From JAICMB01 sp035295125 (GTDB taxonomy: Bacteria; Acidobacteriota; Terriglobia; Bryobacterales; Bryobacteraceae): a DNA stretch of 64,000 nt. Shown piece by piece: positions 16,136 to 25,089 of this stretch. The DNA lies in assembly GCA_035295125.1 (NCBI GenBank), contig DATGJP010000008.1:335233-399232 (forward strand), written 5' to 3'. Both the position numbers and the translations under genes were made by a program. Below the pieces are notes generated by a model that ran no database searches, was not told the origin of the DNA, and worked only from the letters and a program-made list of their open reading frames with translations. Position 1 is the stretch's first letter. Each line of letters begins with the position of its first letter.

Positions 16136-17747
16136 AAGCGCCAGGCTTCAGGTTCTTGAACTCGTCCGTACGCCCGCTCGGCCACTCGATGACGGCGCGG
16201 CTGGCGCTATCGCGTTTGCCGATGCCAAATGTCACCGCCATCTCCGATTGCGACAGGTAGCTGGAGCCGCTCTTTACCATCCTCGACTGCGTTCCGTCCG
16301 CGGTAAACACCCGAATCACGGCGCCGATCGCGTCGCGGTTCGATTTTGTCCCCACCAGCCGAAAACGAATAGAACGGTTGCCACTCGCGAGATCGTTGCG
16401 GTACAGCATGGCCGGACCGCGATTGGTTGTCATCAGGATGTCGATGTCCCCGTCGCGATCGAAATCGCCGTACGCGACGCCCCTGGCGACCTTCGGTGCG
16501 GCAAAATCCGATCCCGCCATTGCAGCGACATCGCGAAAGCCGCCTTTACCCTGGTTGAGGAACAGGTGCGGTGGCTGCGCGTAACCAACATTGCTACGGA
16601 TGTTGCGGACGGTCTCGTCAATATGCCCGTTTACCGCGATCAAGTCGAGCCACCCGTCAAGATCGACATCCAAAAAGACGCAACCGAACCCAAGGCTGCT
16701 CCGCGAAGCCGAACCGATTCCGGCCTGCATTGCAACGTCGGAAAAGATCCCGCCGGTTCCCGTGTCATAGAGCGCGATCATCTCGTTATCGAAATTCGTG
16801 ATCGCGATTCCGGGCCGCCCCGTGTTCCGGAAATCGGCAACGTCGATGCCCATTCCGGCGCGCGCCTTGCCATCCTCGCTGAACGCGATCCCGGCCCGCA
16901 CGGCCTCGTCTTCAAATGTGCCGTTACGTAAATTCCGGTACAACTTGTTGGGCTGCGTATCGTTGGCCACCACCAGGTCCGGCCAGCCATCGTGATCGTA
17001 ATCAATCAGAGCGGCGCCTAGCGACTTTGAACTCGTATCGAAGATTCCGCTCTTCGCGGTGACGTCCTCAAACGTGCCATTCCCCCGATTGCGGAACAGC
17101 CAGCAAGTCGATCCGCGATACGCCTCCGGCGTGCAATACGATTTATGCTTTCCGTCGACGCTGCAAAACACGTCATGTTCCGGTGCCCACTTCACGTAAT
17201 TGCAGACGAAGAGATCCAGCAGACCGTCGCGATCGAAATCGAACCACAGCGCCGACGTGCTGAAGGCGCTCCGCCCTCCCAACCCGGCTTTTTCCGTGAC
17301 GTCAACGAAATGGCCCTTCCCGGTATTCTGAAACAGCCGATTCTGGCCCACCGCGGTGATAATGACGTCCGGGAACCCGTCGTTGTTGTAATCCGCCACC
17401 GCCACGCCCATCCCGTACATCTCAACCGCGAGTCCGGCCCGTTCCGTCACGTCGGTAAACGTGCCGTTCCGGTTGTTGCGGTACAACTTCATAGTGCTTC
17501 GCTGCTTCTTCTGTCCCGGCCAGTCCATTCCGTTGACCAGGAGAATGTCTAGCCAGCCATCGCCGTCGTAATCCAGGAATGCGCAGCCCGGACCCATTGT
17601 CTCCGGCAGATATTTCGCGCCGAATGCCCCGTTGTTGTGTTGAAAAGCAATTCCCGCCGCAGAGGTTACGTTCTCGAACTGAAAACCCGGGCCTCGCAGC
17701 GCCCCGGCCAACGGCAGAGCGCCCAACAGAAACGTCCGGCGCTTCAC
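16089..17747 (-). CDS. CRTAC1/ASPIC-type FG-GAP repeat protein
   Basis: A 552-residue exported protein starting MKRRTFLLGALPLAGALRG, a possible Tat leader. It carries several VCBS/FG-GAP beta-propeller blades with calcium-binding loops (DYDGDGWLDILLVNG, DYNNDGFPDVIIT, DFDRDGLLDLFV, DYDHDGWPDLVV, DVDLDGWLDLIAV, DFDRDGDIDILM) and ends with an ASPIC/UnbV domain (GTKSNRDAIGAVIRV, VEWPSGRTDEF-like). These are surface or periplasmic proteins of unknown ligand, integrin-propeller-like. Start and upstream response-regulator stop overlap by four bases, so the regulator and this protein are co-expressed. A second, longer relative lies at 28869-30566. Confidence 0.88.
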   Translation of the reverse strand: MKRRTFLLGALPLAGALRGPGFQFENVTSAAGIAFQHNNGAFGAKYLPETMGPGCAFLDYDGDGWLDILLVNGMDWPGQKKQRSTMKLYRNNRNGTFTDVTERAGLAVEMYGMGVAVADYNNDGFPDVIITAVGQNRLFQNTGKGHFVDVTEKAGLGGRSAFSTSALWFDFDRDGLLDLFVCNYVKWAPEHDVFCSVDGKHKSYCTPEAYRGSTCWLFRNRGNGTFEDVTAKSGIFDTSSKSLGAALIDYDHDGWPDLVVANDTQPNKLYRNLRNGTFEDEAVRAGIAFSEDGKARAGMGIDVADFRNTGRPGIAITNFDNEMIALYDTGTGGIFSDVAMQAGIGSASRSSLGFGCVFLDVDLDGWLDLIAVNGHIDETVRNIRSNVGYAQPPHLFLNQGKGGFRDVAAMAGSDFAAPKVARGVAYGDFDRDGDIDILMTTNRGPAMLYRNDLASGNRSIRFRLVGTKSNRDAIGAVIRVFTADGTQSRMVKSGSSYLSQSEMAVTFGIGKRDSASRAVIEWPSGRTDEFKNLKPGAYECVEGAAIKSSGSY

Positions 17748-18376
17748 GTGATGCTCACCAACCCATTTCGGATGGCGTAAACCACCAGTTCCGCCGTGTT
17801 ATGAATTCCGAGCGCCTGCATGATATTCGCCCGATGAACCGAGACGGTGTTGGCGCTCAAACCCAGCAGAACCGCGATGTCTTTGTTCGATTTGCCATGA
17901 ACAATCAGTTGCAGAACTTCCAACTCGCGGGTCGTCAAAGTCGGAACTTCGGCCTTCGACCCTTCCTCCGGCAATGCCAACCGTGGATCGAGGACCCGCT
18001 CGCCTGCCGCGATCCTTTTTACCGCCTGGACCAGTTCCAGGTCCATGGCGTTCTTCAGCAGATACCCTTGCGCGCCTGCCTCCAGACACGTGCGAACATA
18101 GCTCAGTTCGGAATGCATGCTGAGTATGAGCACGGCCGTTTCGGGAAGGGCCTTGAGGATGTGGCGCGTTGCCACGGCCCCGTTCATGCTGGGTAACGCA
18201 AAGTCCATCACGACGACGTTCGGGCTCAACCGCAGCGCCGCCTCCACGGCATCATGCCCATCGCTCGCCTCTCCCACCACCTGAATCTCGGGATCGTCCT
18301 CCAGCATGCGTCGAAAACCTCGGCGCACGAGGCTGTGATCGTCCACCAGAAGCACGGAAACGTTAGACTCCGGCAT
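17744..18376 (-). CDS. NarL/LuxR-family response regulator
   Basis: A 210-residue regulator with receiver domain (residues 6-120; acidic pair VDDH near 11-14, phospho-acceptor Asp58 in VVVMDFALP, Lys near 107 in YLLKNAMD) and a C-terminal LuxR helix-turn-helix (about 143-205; LTTRELEVLQLIVHGKSNK, NTVSVHRANIMQ). All canonical residues are present. It overlaps the histidine-kinase gene by 14 bases and the CRTAC1 gene by four. Confidence 0.92.
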   Translation of the reverse strand: MPESNVSVLLVDDHSLVRRGFRRMLEDDPEIQVVGEASDGHDAVEAALRLSPNVVVMDFALPSMNGAVATRHILKALPETAVLILSMHSELSYVRTCLEAGAQGYLLKNAMDLELVQAVKRIAAGERVLDPRLALPEEGSKAEVPTLTTRELEVLQLIVHGKSNKDIAVLLGLSANTVSVHRANIMQALGIHNTAELVVYAIRNGLVSIT

Positions 18377-19697
18377 GCATCTCCTCCGCCGCCAAGGGAA
18401 CAGTAATCCGTATTAGAGCGCCACCCTGCGGGACGTCCAGAAACTCGATCCGGCCGTTTACCAACTCCGCGCGCTCGCGCATCGACACGAGTCCCATGCC
18501 CTGCCCCTTTGGGTTCCCCTTGAATCCAACGCCGCCGTCTTCGATTTCCAACACCACCGCTGCCGGCGTGTAGTTCAGCCGCACCTTGGCGCGCGTCGAC
18601 TTCGAATGACGCGCGACATTGTTTAGAGCTTCCTGAAGCACCCGGTACAGATGAATCGCCACGGACTGATCGACGGGCCGGCTCTCGCCCGTCTTCTCCA
18701 GTTCGACGGTAATACCAGTGCGCTTTTCAAAGGCGGGTACATAATTGTCCAGTGCGCTCTCGAATCCCACCTCGTCGAGAACTACCGGATGCAGCGCCTG
18801 CGACAAGGCCCGCACCTTCTCCAGCGTCGACTGCACAATCTCGTTCACCTCTCGGAGATCGGCTCGAAGCGAGGCATCGGCAGGAGAAGAACGCCGCTCG
18901 ACTCTCTGCAGCATCGCTCCGATGGCGGTAAGGATCTGGCCAAACTCGTCGTGTAACTCGCGCGAGATGTACCCGAACGTGTTCTCCTGGACGGAAATGA
19001 GTTGTTGCGCCAACTCGCTCCGGCGCTGCGACATCGCGGCGACCTCGGCAAACATCCGGCGGTTGTACTGCACTACGTATGCCCCGGTGACCGCGACCAC
19101 AATCAGCATCGCCGCCAAAAGCAGGTAGACATTGCGCTCGACGCGCGAATAGATCTGCTGTGTTTCCGCCGCCGCACGTTCCTCGGTCTCGTTGTTCTGA
19201 ACGAGCAGTCGGGAAACGGCCGTGCTCAGAGCTGCCTGGCGGGCCTGCAAGGACAAACGGATGCGCGTTCGCGCCTCCTGGTCGTCGCTCGCGGCCAAAG
19301 CGAAGATCCGGTCCAGGGCGTCCCAGAATTGATCCATGGATGCGGACAGGTACTTGCTCTGGTCGGCCGTGCGGCTGGCGGGAGCAAACCGCTGCTCCCG
19401 CTGCATCGCGTCTTCGAGGTCGACCCGAATCCGCCGGAACTGCGCCTGCCAGGCCGTCAACGGATAAGGCTCGCTGGCATCGAGCATGTCGCGCATCGCC
19501 AGCGCCAGCACGTTGAGATTGTTCTGAATCCGCAGCAGCAGCAGCGAATCCGTGCGATTCCGGTCAATCGATTCCTTCTGCAACTGCCGCAAGCCGCCCA
19601 TTTGCAGGATGGTGTAGCCGGAGTACAGCACCACCGCGGACAGAGTTACCCCCAAGCCCGCCATGAGCCGAACCGTGGGAGACCGCCGTGATTGCAC
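18363..19697 (-). CDS. Sensor histidine kinase (HisKA_3/NarX-like)
   Basis: A 444-residue membrane kinase. It has a first membrane span near 11-30, an extracytoplasmic helical sensor region to about 188, a second span (190-210) and a DHp helix with the phospho-acceptor His249 in SRELHDEFGQ. The C-terminal HATPase has the N-box EALNNVARHSKS and G-box GQGMGLVSMRERA. It phosphorylates the response regulator encoded just downstream. The start is a GTG with GGGAG close upstream. TTGACC (19737-19732) and GATAAT (19711-19706) precede it with a long 20-base spacer, so the promoter is uncertain. Confidence 0.9.
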   Translation of the reverse strand: MQSRRSPTVRLMAGLGVTLSAVVLYSGYTILQMGGLRQLQKESIDRNRTDSLLLLRIQNNLNVLALAMRDMLDASEPYPLTAWQAQFRRIRVDLEDAMQREQRFAPASRTADQSKYLSASMDQFWDALDRIFALAASDDQEARTRIRLSLQARQAALSTAVSRLLVQNNETEERAAAETQQIYSRVERNVYLLLAAMLIVVAVTGAYVVQYNRRMFAEVAAMSQRRSELAQQLISVQENTFGYISRELHDEFGQILTAIGAMLQRVERRSSPADASLRADLREVNEIVQSTLEKVRALSQALHPVVLDEVGFESALDNYVPAFEKRTGITVELEKTGESRPVDQSVAIHLYRVLQEALNNVARHSKSTRAKVRLNYTPAAVVLEIEDGGVGFKGNPKGQGMGLVSMRERAELVNGRIEFLDVPQGGALIRITVPLAAEEMHAGV

Positions 19698-19759
19698 TTT
19701 CTCCCATTATCGACTGGTAGCGCAGCCTTAAGGTCAATCGCGAGGCTGATGGCCGTGTA

Positions 19760-19803
19760 ATGCAGGCTGCCAGCCGGCTGCGGGTTGTAAACCCGCGGTG
19801 TCC
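19760..19803. repeat. Intergenic palindromic repeat, family A variant
   Basis: ATGCAGGCTGCCAGCCGGCT is followed by a perfect hairpin GCGGGTT-GTA-AACCCGC and a GGTGTCC tail. The CAGGCTGCC and GCCGGCT parts match pieces of the repeats at 23341 and 32501. It ends at the stop codon of the Oar-like receptor. Confidence 0.5.
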
Positions 19804-22800
19804 TACCACACCAGCTTTAAACCGAACTGAATCTGCCGTCCTGGAAACGCCGAAGTAAAGGCCAGCGGCAGGGACGGATCCAGATTCCGGTTGCCCTGCG
19901 GATGATACTGCCCCGACGTGAGGAACGGATCGCCCACCGCAAACTGGTCGTTCACCGAGCTGAAATTCGTGTGATTCAGCAGGTTCGTCCCCTCCGCGAT
20001 GAACTCAAATCGCACGCCGCTATCGCGATTGATATAGAACGACTTCTGGAGCCGCATATCGAAGCCATAGTAATCCGGCCCGATCCCGGTATTCCGCCCG
20101 ATATACCACGGCCGCGCGAAGAGCGAGTGCCCTAACGTCCCGTTCGCCGCCCCGGGAACGCGGATCGAAAACGGAATGCCCGACCGCATCGACACGATAG
20201 GAGACAGCGTGAGGTCCGCCAGAATATGCGACAGGAAGTTCACATCCCGTCCCGCTTTGAAAGGAGTCAAATACACGGCATTCGCCACAAAGTTATGCTT
20301 AACGTTGTAAGCCGACAGGCCCCTCTCCAGGTTCAAACGAGTCGGGAAGAACGACGCAAACTGAGAGTTGAAATCCGTCGTATCGTCGATCGCCTTGCTG
20401 AACGTGTAATTGACCTGGCCTTGCAGATTGTCGCTGTATCGCTTCGTCAGCGACACAGTGCCGCCATGGTAAGTCGAGTTCCCGATGGACGAATAGAGAT
20501 TCTGTTGGGTAAGCGCCGGATTAATCGCCTTGTATTGTGGTCCCCAGATCGGATCCCAAGCGCCGGTCTCTGCAAAATTCACCTCCTGGTCGGTCTGGAT
20601 GTGTATGCCCCTGTACATCTGGTAGCCCAACTCGAGTGATAGAGAGCGCGTCAGCTCTCTGGCAATTCCCAGGCTCGCCTGGATGGAGTAATTGTTCTTA
20701 TAGTCTGGCGCAATGTTGAAGTCTACTGCGCCGGGAGCGCCCGCCGCTGTACTGATTCCCAACATTGCAAGGTCAGAAGAGGTCAGTTGGCCAAACGGCA
20801 ACTTACCCAGTTGCAACCCCAAGCCCCACAGCGTGGGAACCGTAGCATCGGTCGAGCTGAGAACTTTTGCAACCTGGTTGATATATTTGCCATTCCCACT
20901 GAGCAGATTCACGAGATACGGCACCTGGAAGTACACCGGTGCTACGAAGATTCCGGCCCCCGCCCGTATCACCGTTTTCTGATCTCCAAACGGATCCCAG
21001 GCGAACCCCAATCGCGGCGAGAAGTAGACGTTGTGATGTAAAGGAGCGGGCTCTGCATCGTAGTCCATGCGAACGCCGTAATTCAACGTGAATTTTGGCG
21101 ACACCTTCCAGGAATCCTGCGCGAAGACGCCAAGATAGTGCGCCCAGTCCTGCCAGACCGGGTTGTTGAATCCCTGCCGATAGGTGATCGGTAACCCCAG
21201 CGAAAATGATTCCAATGCACTCAGGTTCGTCGTCGTCGGACCGGTTGCCGCATACCCGTGCTGCAGATTGAACTGCACAACAGCAGGCTGCGCAGCCGCC
21301 GGTACGAGTGTAATCAGCGGCAGTGTGCCCTCGTAAAAATCAAACTCGCCGCCGAACCACAAATCGTTCTCGACTCTATAATTCACCGGCCGGTAGGAGC
21401 CGCCGAACTTGATTGTGTGCGCTCCCTTCATCCAAGCCAGTGAATCCTCGAATTGAAAGCGGTCCTGCTGAGAGCTATAGGGATTCGTATAGCTCTGATT
21501 GAAAATTCCTAAGTTCCCAATGGATAACTCCGTCGTACCCGGGCTGAACGGCGGTTGATCGGCTTTATTATGTGGCACAATCTGCACACGCAGTTGGTTA
21601 ACAAGTTCAGGCGTGAAGGTACGGTTCCAAGTCGTCAGCAGCGTGTAGTCTTTCTCGTGCGTGTACGAAGCATCGCTCACCGCGTAGAGATTCGAAGCCC
21701 CGATTGTTGTGTAATCCCAATACTCCAGCGAAAACCGGACCGTTAACGTGTCTTTATTTCCAGGCTGATAGTCTAAGCGCGTCACCCAATCCTTGCTTCG
21801 TGTCCTGTCGGTGAAGATTCCGTCGTTGGCCGTCAACAGTTTGACGACATTGGGATTGTTCATCGGAACGAGTATCTGCTTGAACGTCGCGGCTATCCCC
21901 TGCAATGTGGGCACGCCCGAATTGGCAAGTTGATTGACATAGTTCAACTGGTCCGGACTGCCGTTGATTCCCTGCGCCTCTGGAGTATTCAGATAGGTCC
22001 GGAACCGCGGAGTGTCGACACGGCGAAACTCGAACGAACTGAAGAAGAAAAGCTTGTCTTTCTTGATTGGGCCGCCCAGAGTCGCTCCTGGAAAGAAGCT
22101 CTGGTCGAAAGGCTTCCCGGCGGTCCGATCGAAGAAATTCCGCGTCTCGGTCGCCTGGTCCCTGAAAAAAGCATAGGCGTCGCCATGCATCTTGTTTGAT
22201 CCGCTCTTGGTCACGACATTAACCGCCGTGCCCGCGGTGAAGCCAAACTCCGCGGCAAACGCGCTGCGATTGACCTGAAACTCCTGAACTGACTCTACGC
22301 TGATGTTCGGCGTGCGTAGCTGACCGGAACCGAAGTCATTCTCGCCGCCATCGAACGTCACGAGATTATTGCGGCCATTACTCCCGCCAATCGAAAAACC
22401 CGAGCTCAGGAAGCCGGTGTATCCCGGATTCTGGGCCCGCGGCGCGTCCGAGTTAGAAACTCCCGGGAGTGTGAATACAGAATCTGTGAAATTCCGGGTC
22501 ATGTTCGGAAGATTCCCGATTTGCTGCGTGTTAATCGTGTTAGCCTGCTGGGTTTTTTCCGTTTCGATCAACGGCGCTGCATCCGTCACCACCACCACGT
22601 CTTTTACAGACCCGATCTTGAGGTGAACATCGAAAACGGCGCTTTGGCCAACTGTAAGCTCAACCTGGTTAGCCACGGCCTTCTCGAATCCTTTCGCTTC
22701 AACCTGGATCGTGTACATTCCCGGTGGTAGCAGTGGAATCTGATATGACCCCTCGGCGCTTGTAGTGACGGTCTTCGAGATTCCCCGATCGCCATTCATT

Positions 22801-22958
22801 ACGGTAATCATGGCGCCTGGAACGAAGGCGGCATTCGGGTCAAGGACAATACCTTTGAGCGTGGCAGTCGCTACATCGACCTGGCCAAATCCAGTCATCG
22901 TTACCGCGAGCGCGGCAAGTATGAAAATGCAGAGACTTCTTCCCAAGCCGGATTTCAT
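19803..22958 (-). CDS. Oar-like TonB-dependent receptor with carboxypeptidase-regulatory-like domain
   Basis: A 1051-residue outer-membrane protein. After a signal peptide comes a carboxypeptidase-regulatory-like (CarbopepD_reg) domain (about 30-115: LKGIVLDPNAAFVPGAMITV, YQIPLLPPGMYTIQVEAKGF), then a plug (about 130-250) and a very large barrel ending QIQFGLKLVW with the terminal aromatic needed for outer-membrane insertion. These Oar/SusC-related proteins are strongly expanded in Acidobacteria and probably import oligomeric nutrients. A GAGG lies near the ATG and a strong promoter lies about 200 bases upstream. Confidence 0.92.
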   Translation of the reverse strand: MKSGLGRSLCIFILAALAVTMTGFGQVDVATATLKGIVLDPNAAFVPGAMITVMNGDRGISKTVTTSAEGSYQIPLLPPGMYTIQVEAKGFEKAVANQVELTVGQSAVFDVHLKIGSVKDVVVVTDAAPLIETEKTQQANTINTQQIGNLPNMTRNFTDSVFTLPGVSNSDAPRAQNPGYTGFLSSGFSIGGSNGRNNLVTFDGGENDFGSGQLRTPNISVESVQEFQVNRSAFAAEFGFTAGTAVNVVTKSGSNKMHGDAYAFFRDQATETRNFFDRTAGKPFDQSFFPGATLGGPIKKDKLFFFSSFEFRRVDTPRFRTYLNTPEAQGINGSPDQLNYVNQLANSGVPTLQGIAATFKQILVPMNNPNVVKLLTANDGIFTDRTRSKDWVTRLDYQPGNKDTLTVRFSLEYWDYTTIGASNLYAVSDASYTHEKDYTLLTTWNRTFTPELVNQLRVQIVPHNKADQPPFSPGTTELSIGNLGIFNQSYTNPYSSQQDRFQFEDSLAWMKGAHTIKFGGSYRPVNYRVENDLWFGGEFDFYEGTLPLITLVPAAAQPAVVQFNLQHGYAATGPTTTNLSALESFSLGLPITYRQGFNNPVWQDWAHYLGVFAQDSWKVSPKFTLNYGVRMDYDAEPAPLHHNVYFSPRLGFAWDPFGDQKTVIRAGAGIFVAPVYFQVPYLVNLLSGNGKYINQVAKVLSSTDATVPTLWGLGLQLGKLPFGQLTSSDLAMLGISTAAGAPGAVDFNIAPDYKNNYSIQASLGIARELTRSLSLELGYQMYRGIHIQTDQEVNFAETGAWDPIWGPQYKAINPALTQQNLYSSIGNSTYHGGTVSLTKRYSDNLQGQVNYTFSKAIDDTTDFNSQFASFFPTRLNLERGLSAYNVKHNFVANAVYLTPFKAGRDVNFLSHILADLTLSPIVSMRSGIPFSIRVPGAANGTLGHSLFARPWYIGRNTGIGPDYYGFDMRLQKSFYINRDSGVRFEFIAEGTNLLNHTNFSSVNDQFAVGDPFLTSGQYHPQGNRNLDPSLPLAFTSAFPGRQIQFGLKLVW

Positions 22959-23161
22959 AGTTGGACCCTCGAGCGAGGACGGAAATCAGTGGTATATGCT
23001 CGCGGCCTGGCCCTGCCAGGGCAAAGTCAGCAATGCCCGCAGAAACCGGGTGCAGCAGAAACGAAGACCTGGGGAAGCCGGGGGAAATATCCTCGGGATC
23101 GTGCCGCTGGCCCTTCGCGAACCGCCGAAAAACACAAATGGCGGTTCAAATCGCTGGACAC

Positions 23162-23190
23162 AGTATACATTTCACATTCCCCGCATTCAA
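23162..23190 (-). promoter_or_regulatory. Sigma-70 promoter of the Oar-like receptor
   Basis: Minus strand TTGAAT (23190-23185), a 17-base spacer and TATACT (23167-23162). Five of six bases match at the -10 and the spacing is ideal. It drives the gene starting at 22958 with a leader of about 200 bases. Confidence 0.65.
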
Positions 23191-23340
23191 GGGGAAGAAA
23201 AGGAAAAACAGGACCACTACTAGCATCTTCCTTCCTGCATCACCGGGTCTTGAACTCGGTGGAAGGGACAGCCAGCGGTTGAAGCCTCGGCCATTTTGCG
23301 TATTTTTCCCCACAATCACGGCTGGTCCAGGAAAGTGAAC

Positions 23341-23398
23341 CGCAGTAACGCAGCCTTCAGGCTGCCCATGTGCCGGCTGAAGACGGCGGTACTGCATT
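23341..23398. repeat. Intergenic palindromic repeat, family A
   Basis: CGCAGTAACGCAGCCTTCAG continues to GGCTGCCCATGTGCCGGCTG and AAGACGGCGGTACTGCATT. It matches the element at 32501-32556 almost throughout and contains hairpins AGCCT-TC-AGGCT and GCCG...CGGC. Confidence 0.7.
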
Positions 23399-23435
23399 GC
23401 AGTCCCCGCGCCGTTTTCGACCTGTCGCCATGGAC

Positions 23436-23484
23436 CTGCGGTCTAAATGGCCTGCTTCACCCTTCCACATCCTTCCAAATCGTC
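23436..23484. repeat. Intergenic palindromic repeat, family B fragment
   Basis: AAATGGCCTGCTTCACCCTT followed by CCACATCCTTCCAAATCG is the reverse complement of the first half of the element at 35371 (CGATTTGAAAGGATGTGGAA, GGGTG, GCAGGCCATTT) with few differences. Confidence 0.65.
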
Positions 23485-23607
23485 GTGGGACGCGAAGAGT
23501 CAGAGGCTGTGCATTACCCTTCTACAGCCTGTTGGACTGGTGTTTTCGACCGTGCGACCCTATCTGCTACACTTCCGACTGAGAAACGCCAATCGGGAGG
23601 AATTGTG

Positions 23608-25083
23608 ATGGCAGAGTCCGCAGTAATGGCCCCGCCGCAGCCCATTGTTACGGGGTCCGACTACATTCAAAGTCTTCGCGCCCGTAATCTCAAGGTCTAT
23701 TTCATGGGTGAGCGTGTTCCCGAGCCGGTCGACCACCCTGTGATTCGTCCCTCCGTCAATGCTGTTGCGCAAACTTACGATCTGGCCGTTGAGAACCCCG
23801 ACCTCGCCACGGCCTGGTCGAGCCTGTCCAATCGCCGCGTGAACCGCTTCCTGCACGTTACCGAGAGCACCGATGACGTCGTCGCGCAAAACCGTATGCA
23901 GCGCCGCCTCGGACAACTGACCGGCACCTGCTTCCAGCGCTGCGTCGGAATGGATGCCATTAATTCCTGCTACTCCGTGACGTACGAAATGGATCGGGCC
24001 CATGGCACCCCGTACCACCGTCGTTTCAAGGATTTTCTGGTGAATGTCCAGGAGATGAACTACGTGCTCGGCGGAGCCATGACCGACCCCAAAGGCGACC
24101 GCAGCAAAGGTCCCGCGGACCAGGCCGATCCCGACCTGTTCGTCCGCATTGTAGAACGCCGTCCCGGGGGCGTCGTCATACGCGGCGCGAAAATGCACCA
24201 GACCGGCTGCCTCAACTCGCATTGGATCCTGGTGATGCCAACCATGCGTCTACGGCCGGCCGACAAGGATTACGCAGTCGTTGCCGCCATACCGGTTTCC
24301 GATCCGGGCCTGACATTCATCTACGGCCGTCAATCCTGCGACACGCGGGCTCTCGAAGGCGGCGAAATCGACCAGGGCAATGCCCGCTTCTCCGGCCAGG
24401 AAGCCATGATTCTGATCGACGACGTGTTCGTGCCCGACGAGCTGATCTTCATGGACGGCGAGACCGAATTCGCCGCCATGCTGGTGGAGCGCTTCACGTC
24501 TTACCATCGCCGGTCCTACGTTTGCAAGACCGGCCTCGGCGATGTGATCATCGGCGCGGCGGCCCTGATTGCCGATTACAATGGCGTCGCGTCGGCTTCC
24601 CACATCAAGGACAAGCTGGTCGAGATGTCCCACCTGAACGAAACCATCTACGGAGCCGGTATCGCAGCCTCGCACGAATCGCAGCCCACCGAGGCGGGCA
24701 ACTACCAGCCGGACGACCTGCTCGCCAACGTCTGCAAGCACAACGTCACCCGATTCCCATACGAGTTGGCACGCCTTGCACAGGATCTCGCTGGCGGCCT
24801 TGTCGCCACCCTGCCGTCTGAAAAAGACTTCCAGAACCCCGAGACTGGGCCGCTGCTACAGAAATATCTGAAAGGACGCGAAGGCGTGGCCGTCGAGGAC
24901 CGCGCCCGCGTCCTTCGGCTGATTGAAAACATGACGCTCGGCCGAAACGCCGTAGGTTACCTGACCGAGTCCATGCACGGCGCCGGCAGTCCGCAGGCCC
25001 AGCGCATCCAGATCGCCCGCCAGATGAACATCGAGCAAAAGAAGCAACTCGCGCGCAACCTGGCGGGCATCACCAACAAATAA
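23608..25083 (+). CDS. 4-hydroxybutyryl-CoA dehydratase/vinylacetyl-CoA isomerase-like flavoprotein
   Basis: A 491-residue member of the 4-hydroxyphenylacetate 3-hydroxylase (HpaB) superfamily. Unlike HpaB it has candidate iron-sulfur ligands in the arrangement of 4-hydroxybutyryl-CoA dehydratase (AbfD): Cys108 and Cys112 (GTCFQRCVGMDAIN), His300 and Cys306 (SYHRRSYVCKTG). Length agrees with AbfD at about 490. AbfD binds FAD and a [4Fe-4S] cluster, removes water from 4-hydroxybutyryl-CoA by a ketyl-radical route and isomerises vinylacetyl-CoA to crotonyl-CoA. The His-Cys spacing here is six; my memory of AbfD is seven, so the assignment needs alignment. ATG chosen with GGGAGG seven bases upstream. 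No partner genes for 4-hydroxybutyrate metabolism lie nearby; both flanking genes are TonB receptors. Confidence 0.82.
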   Translation: MAESAVMAPPQPIVTGSDYIQSLRARNLKVYFMGERVPEPVDHPVIRPSVNAVAQTYDLAVENPDLATAWSSLSNRRVNRFLHVTESTDDVVAQNRMQRRLGQLTGTCFQRCVGMDAINSCYSVTYEMDRAHGTPYHRRFKDFLVNVQEMNYVLGGAMTDPKGDRSKGPADQADPDLFVRIVERRPGGVVIRGAKMHQTGCLNSHWILVMPTMRLRPADKDYAVVAAIPVSDPGLTFIYGRQSCDTRALEGGEIDQGNARFSGQEAMILIDDVFVPDELIFMDGETEFAAMLVERFTSYHRRSYVCKTGLGDVIIGAAALIADYNGVASASHIKDKLVEMSHLNETIYGAGIAASHESQPTEAGNYQPDDLLANVCKHNVTRFPYELARLAQDLAGGLVATLPSEKDFQNPETGPLLQKYLKGREGVAVEDRARVLRLIENMTLGRNAVGYLTESMHGAGSPQAQRIQIARQMNIEQKKQLARNLAGITNK

Positions 25084-25089
25084 GTTCAG

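Larger units (their letters stand above)
22959..23607. other. Long intergenic region between an Oar-like receptor and a dehydratase
   Basis: These 649 bases hold no credible gene. They contain the minus-strand promoter at 23162-23190 and two repeat elements (23341-23398 and 23436-23484). The leader of the dehydratase has GGGAGG seven bases before its ATG. An open frame runs upstream of that ATG through both repeats to 23296 but shows no family similarity and is not counted. Confidence 0.7.

Noticed and set aside
23296..23607. Upstream extension of the 4-hydroxybutyryl-CoA dehydratase frame
   Set aside because: The extra codons run through two palindromic repeats and show no family similarity. 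ATG 23608 has a good ribosome site and gives the family length.
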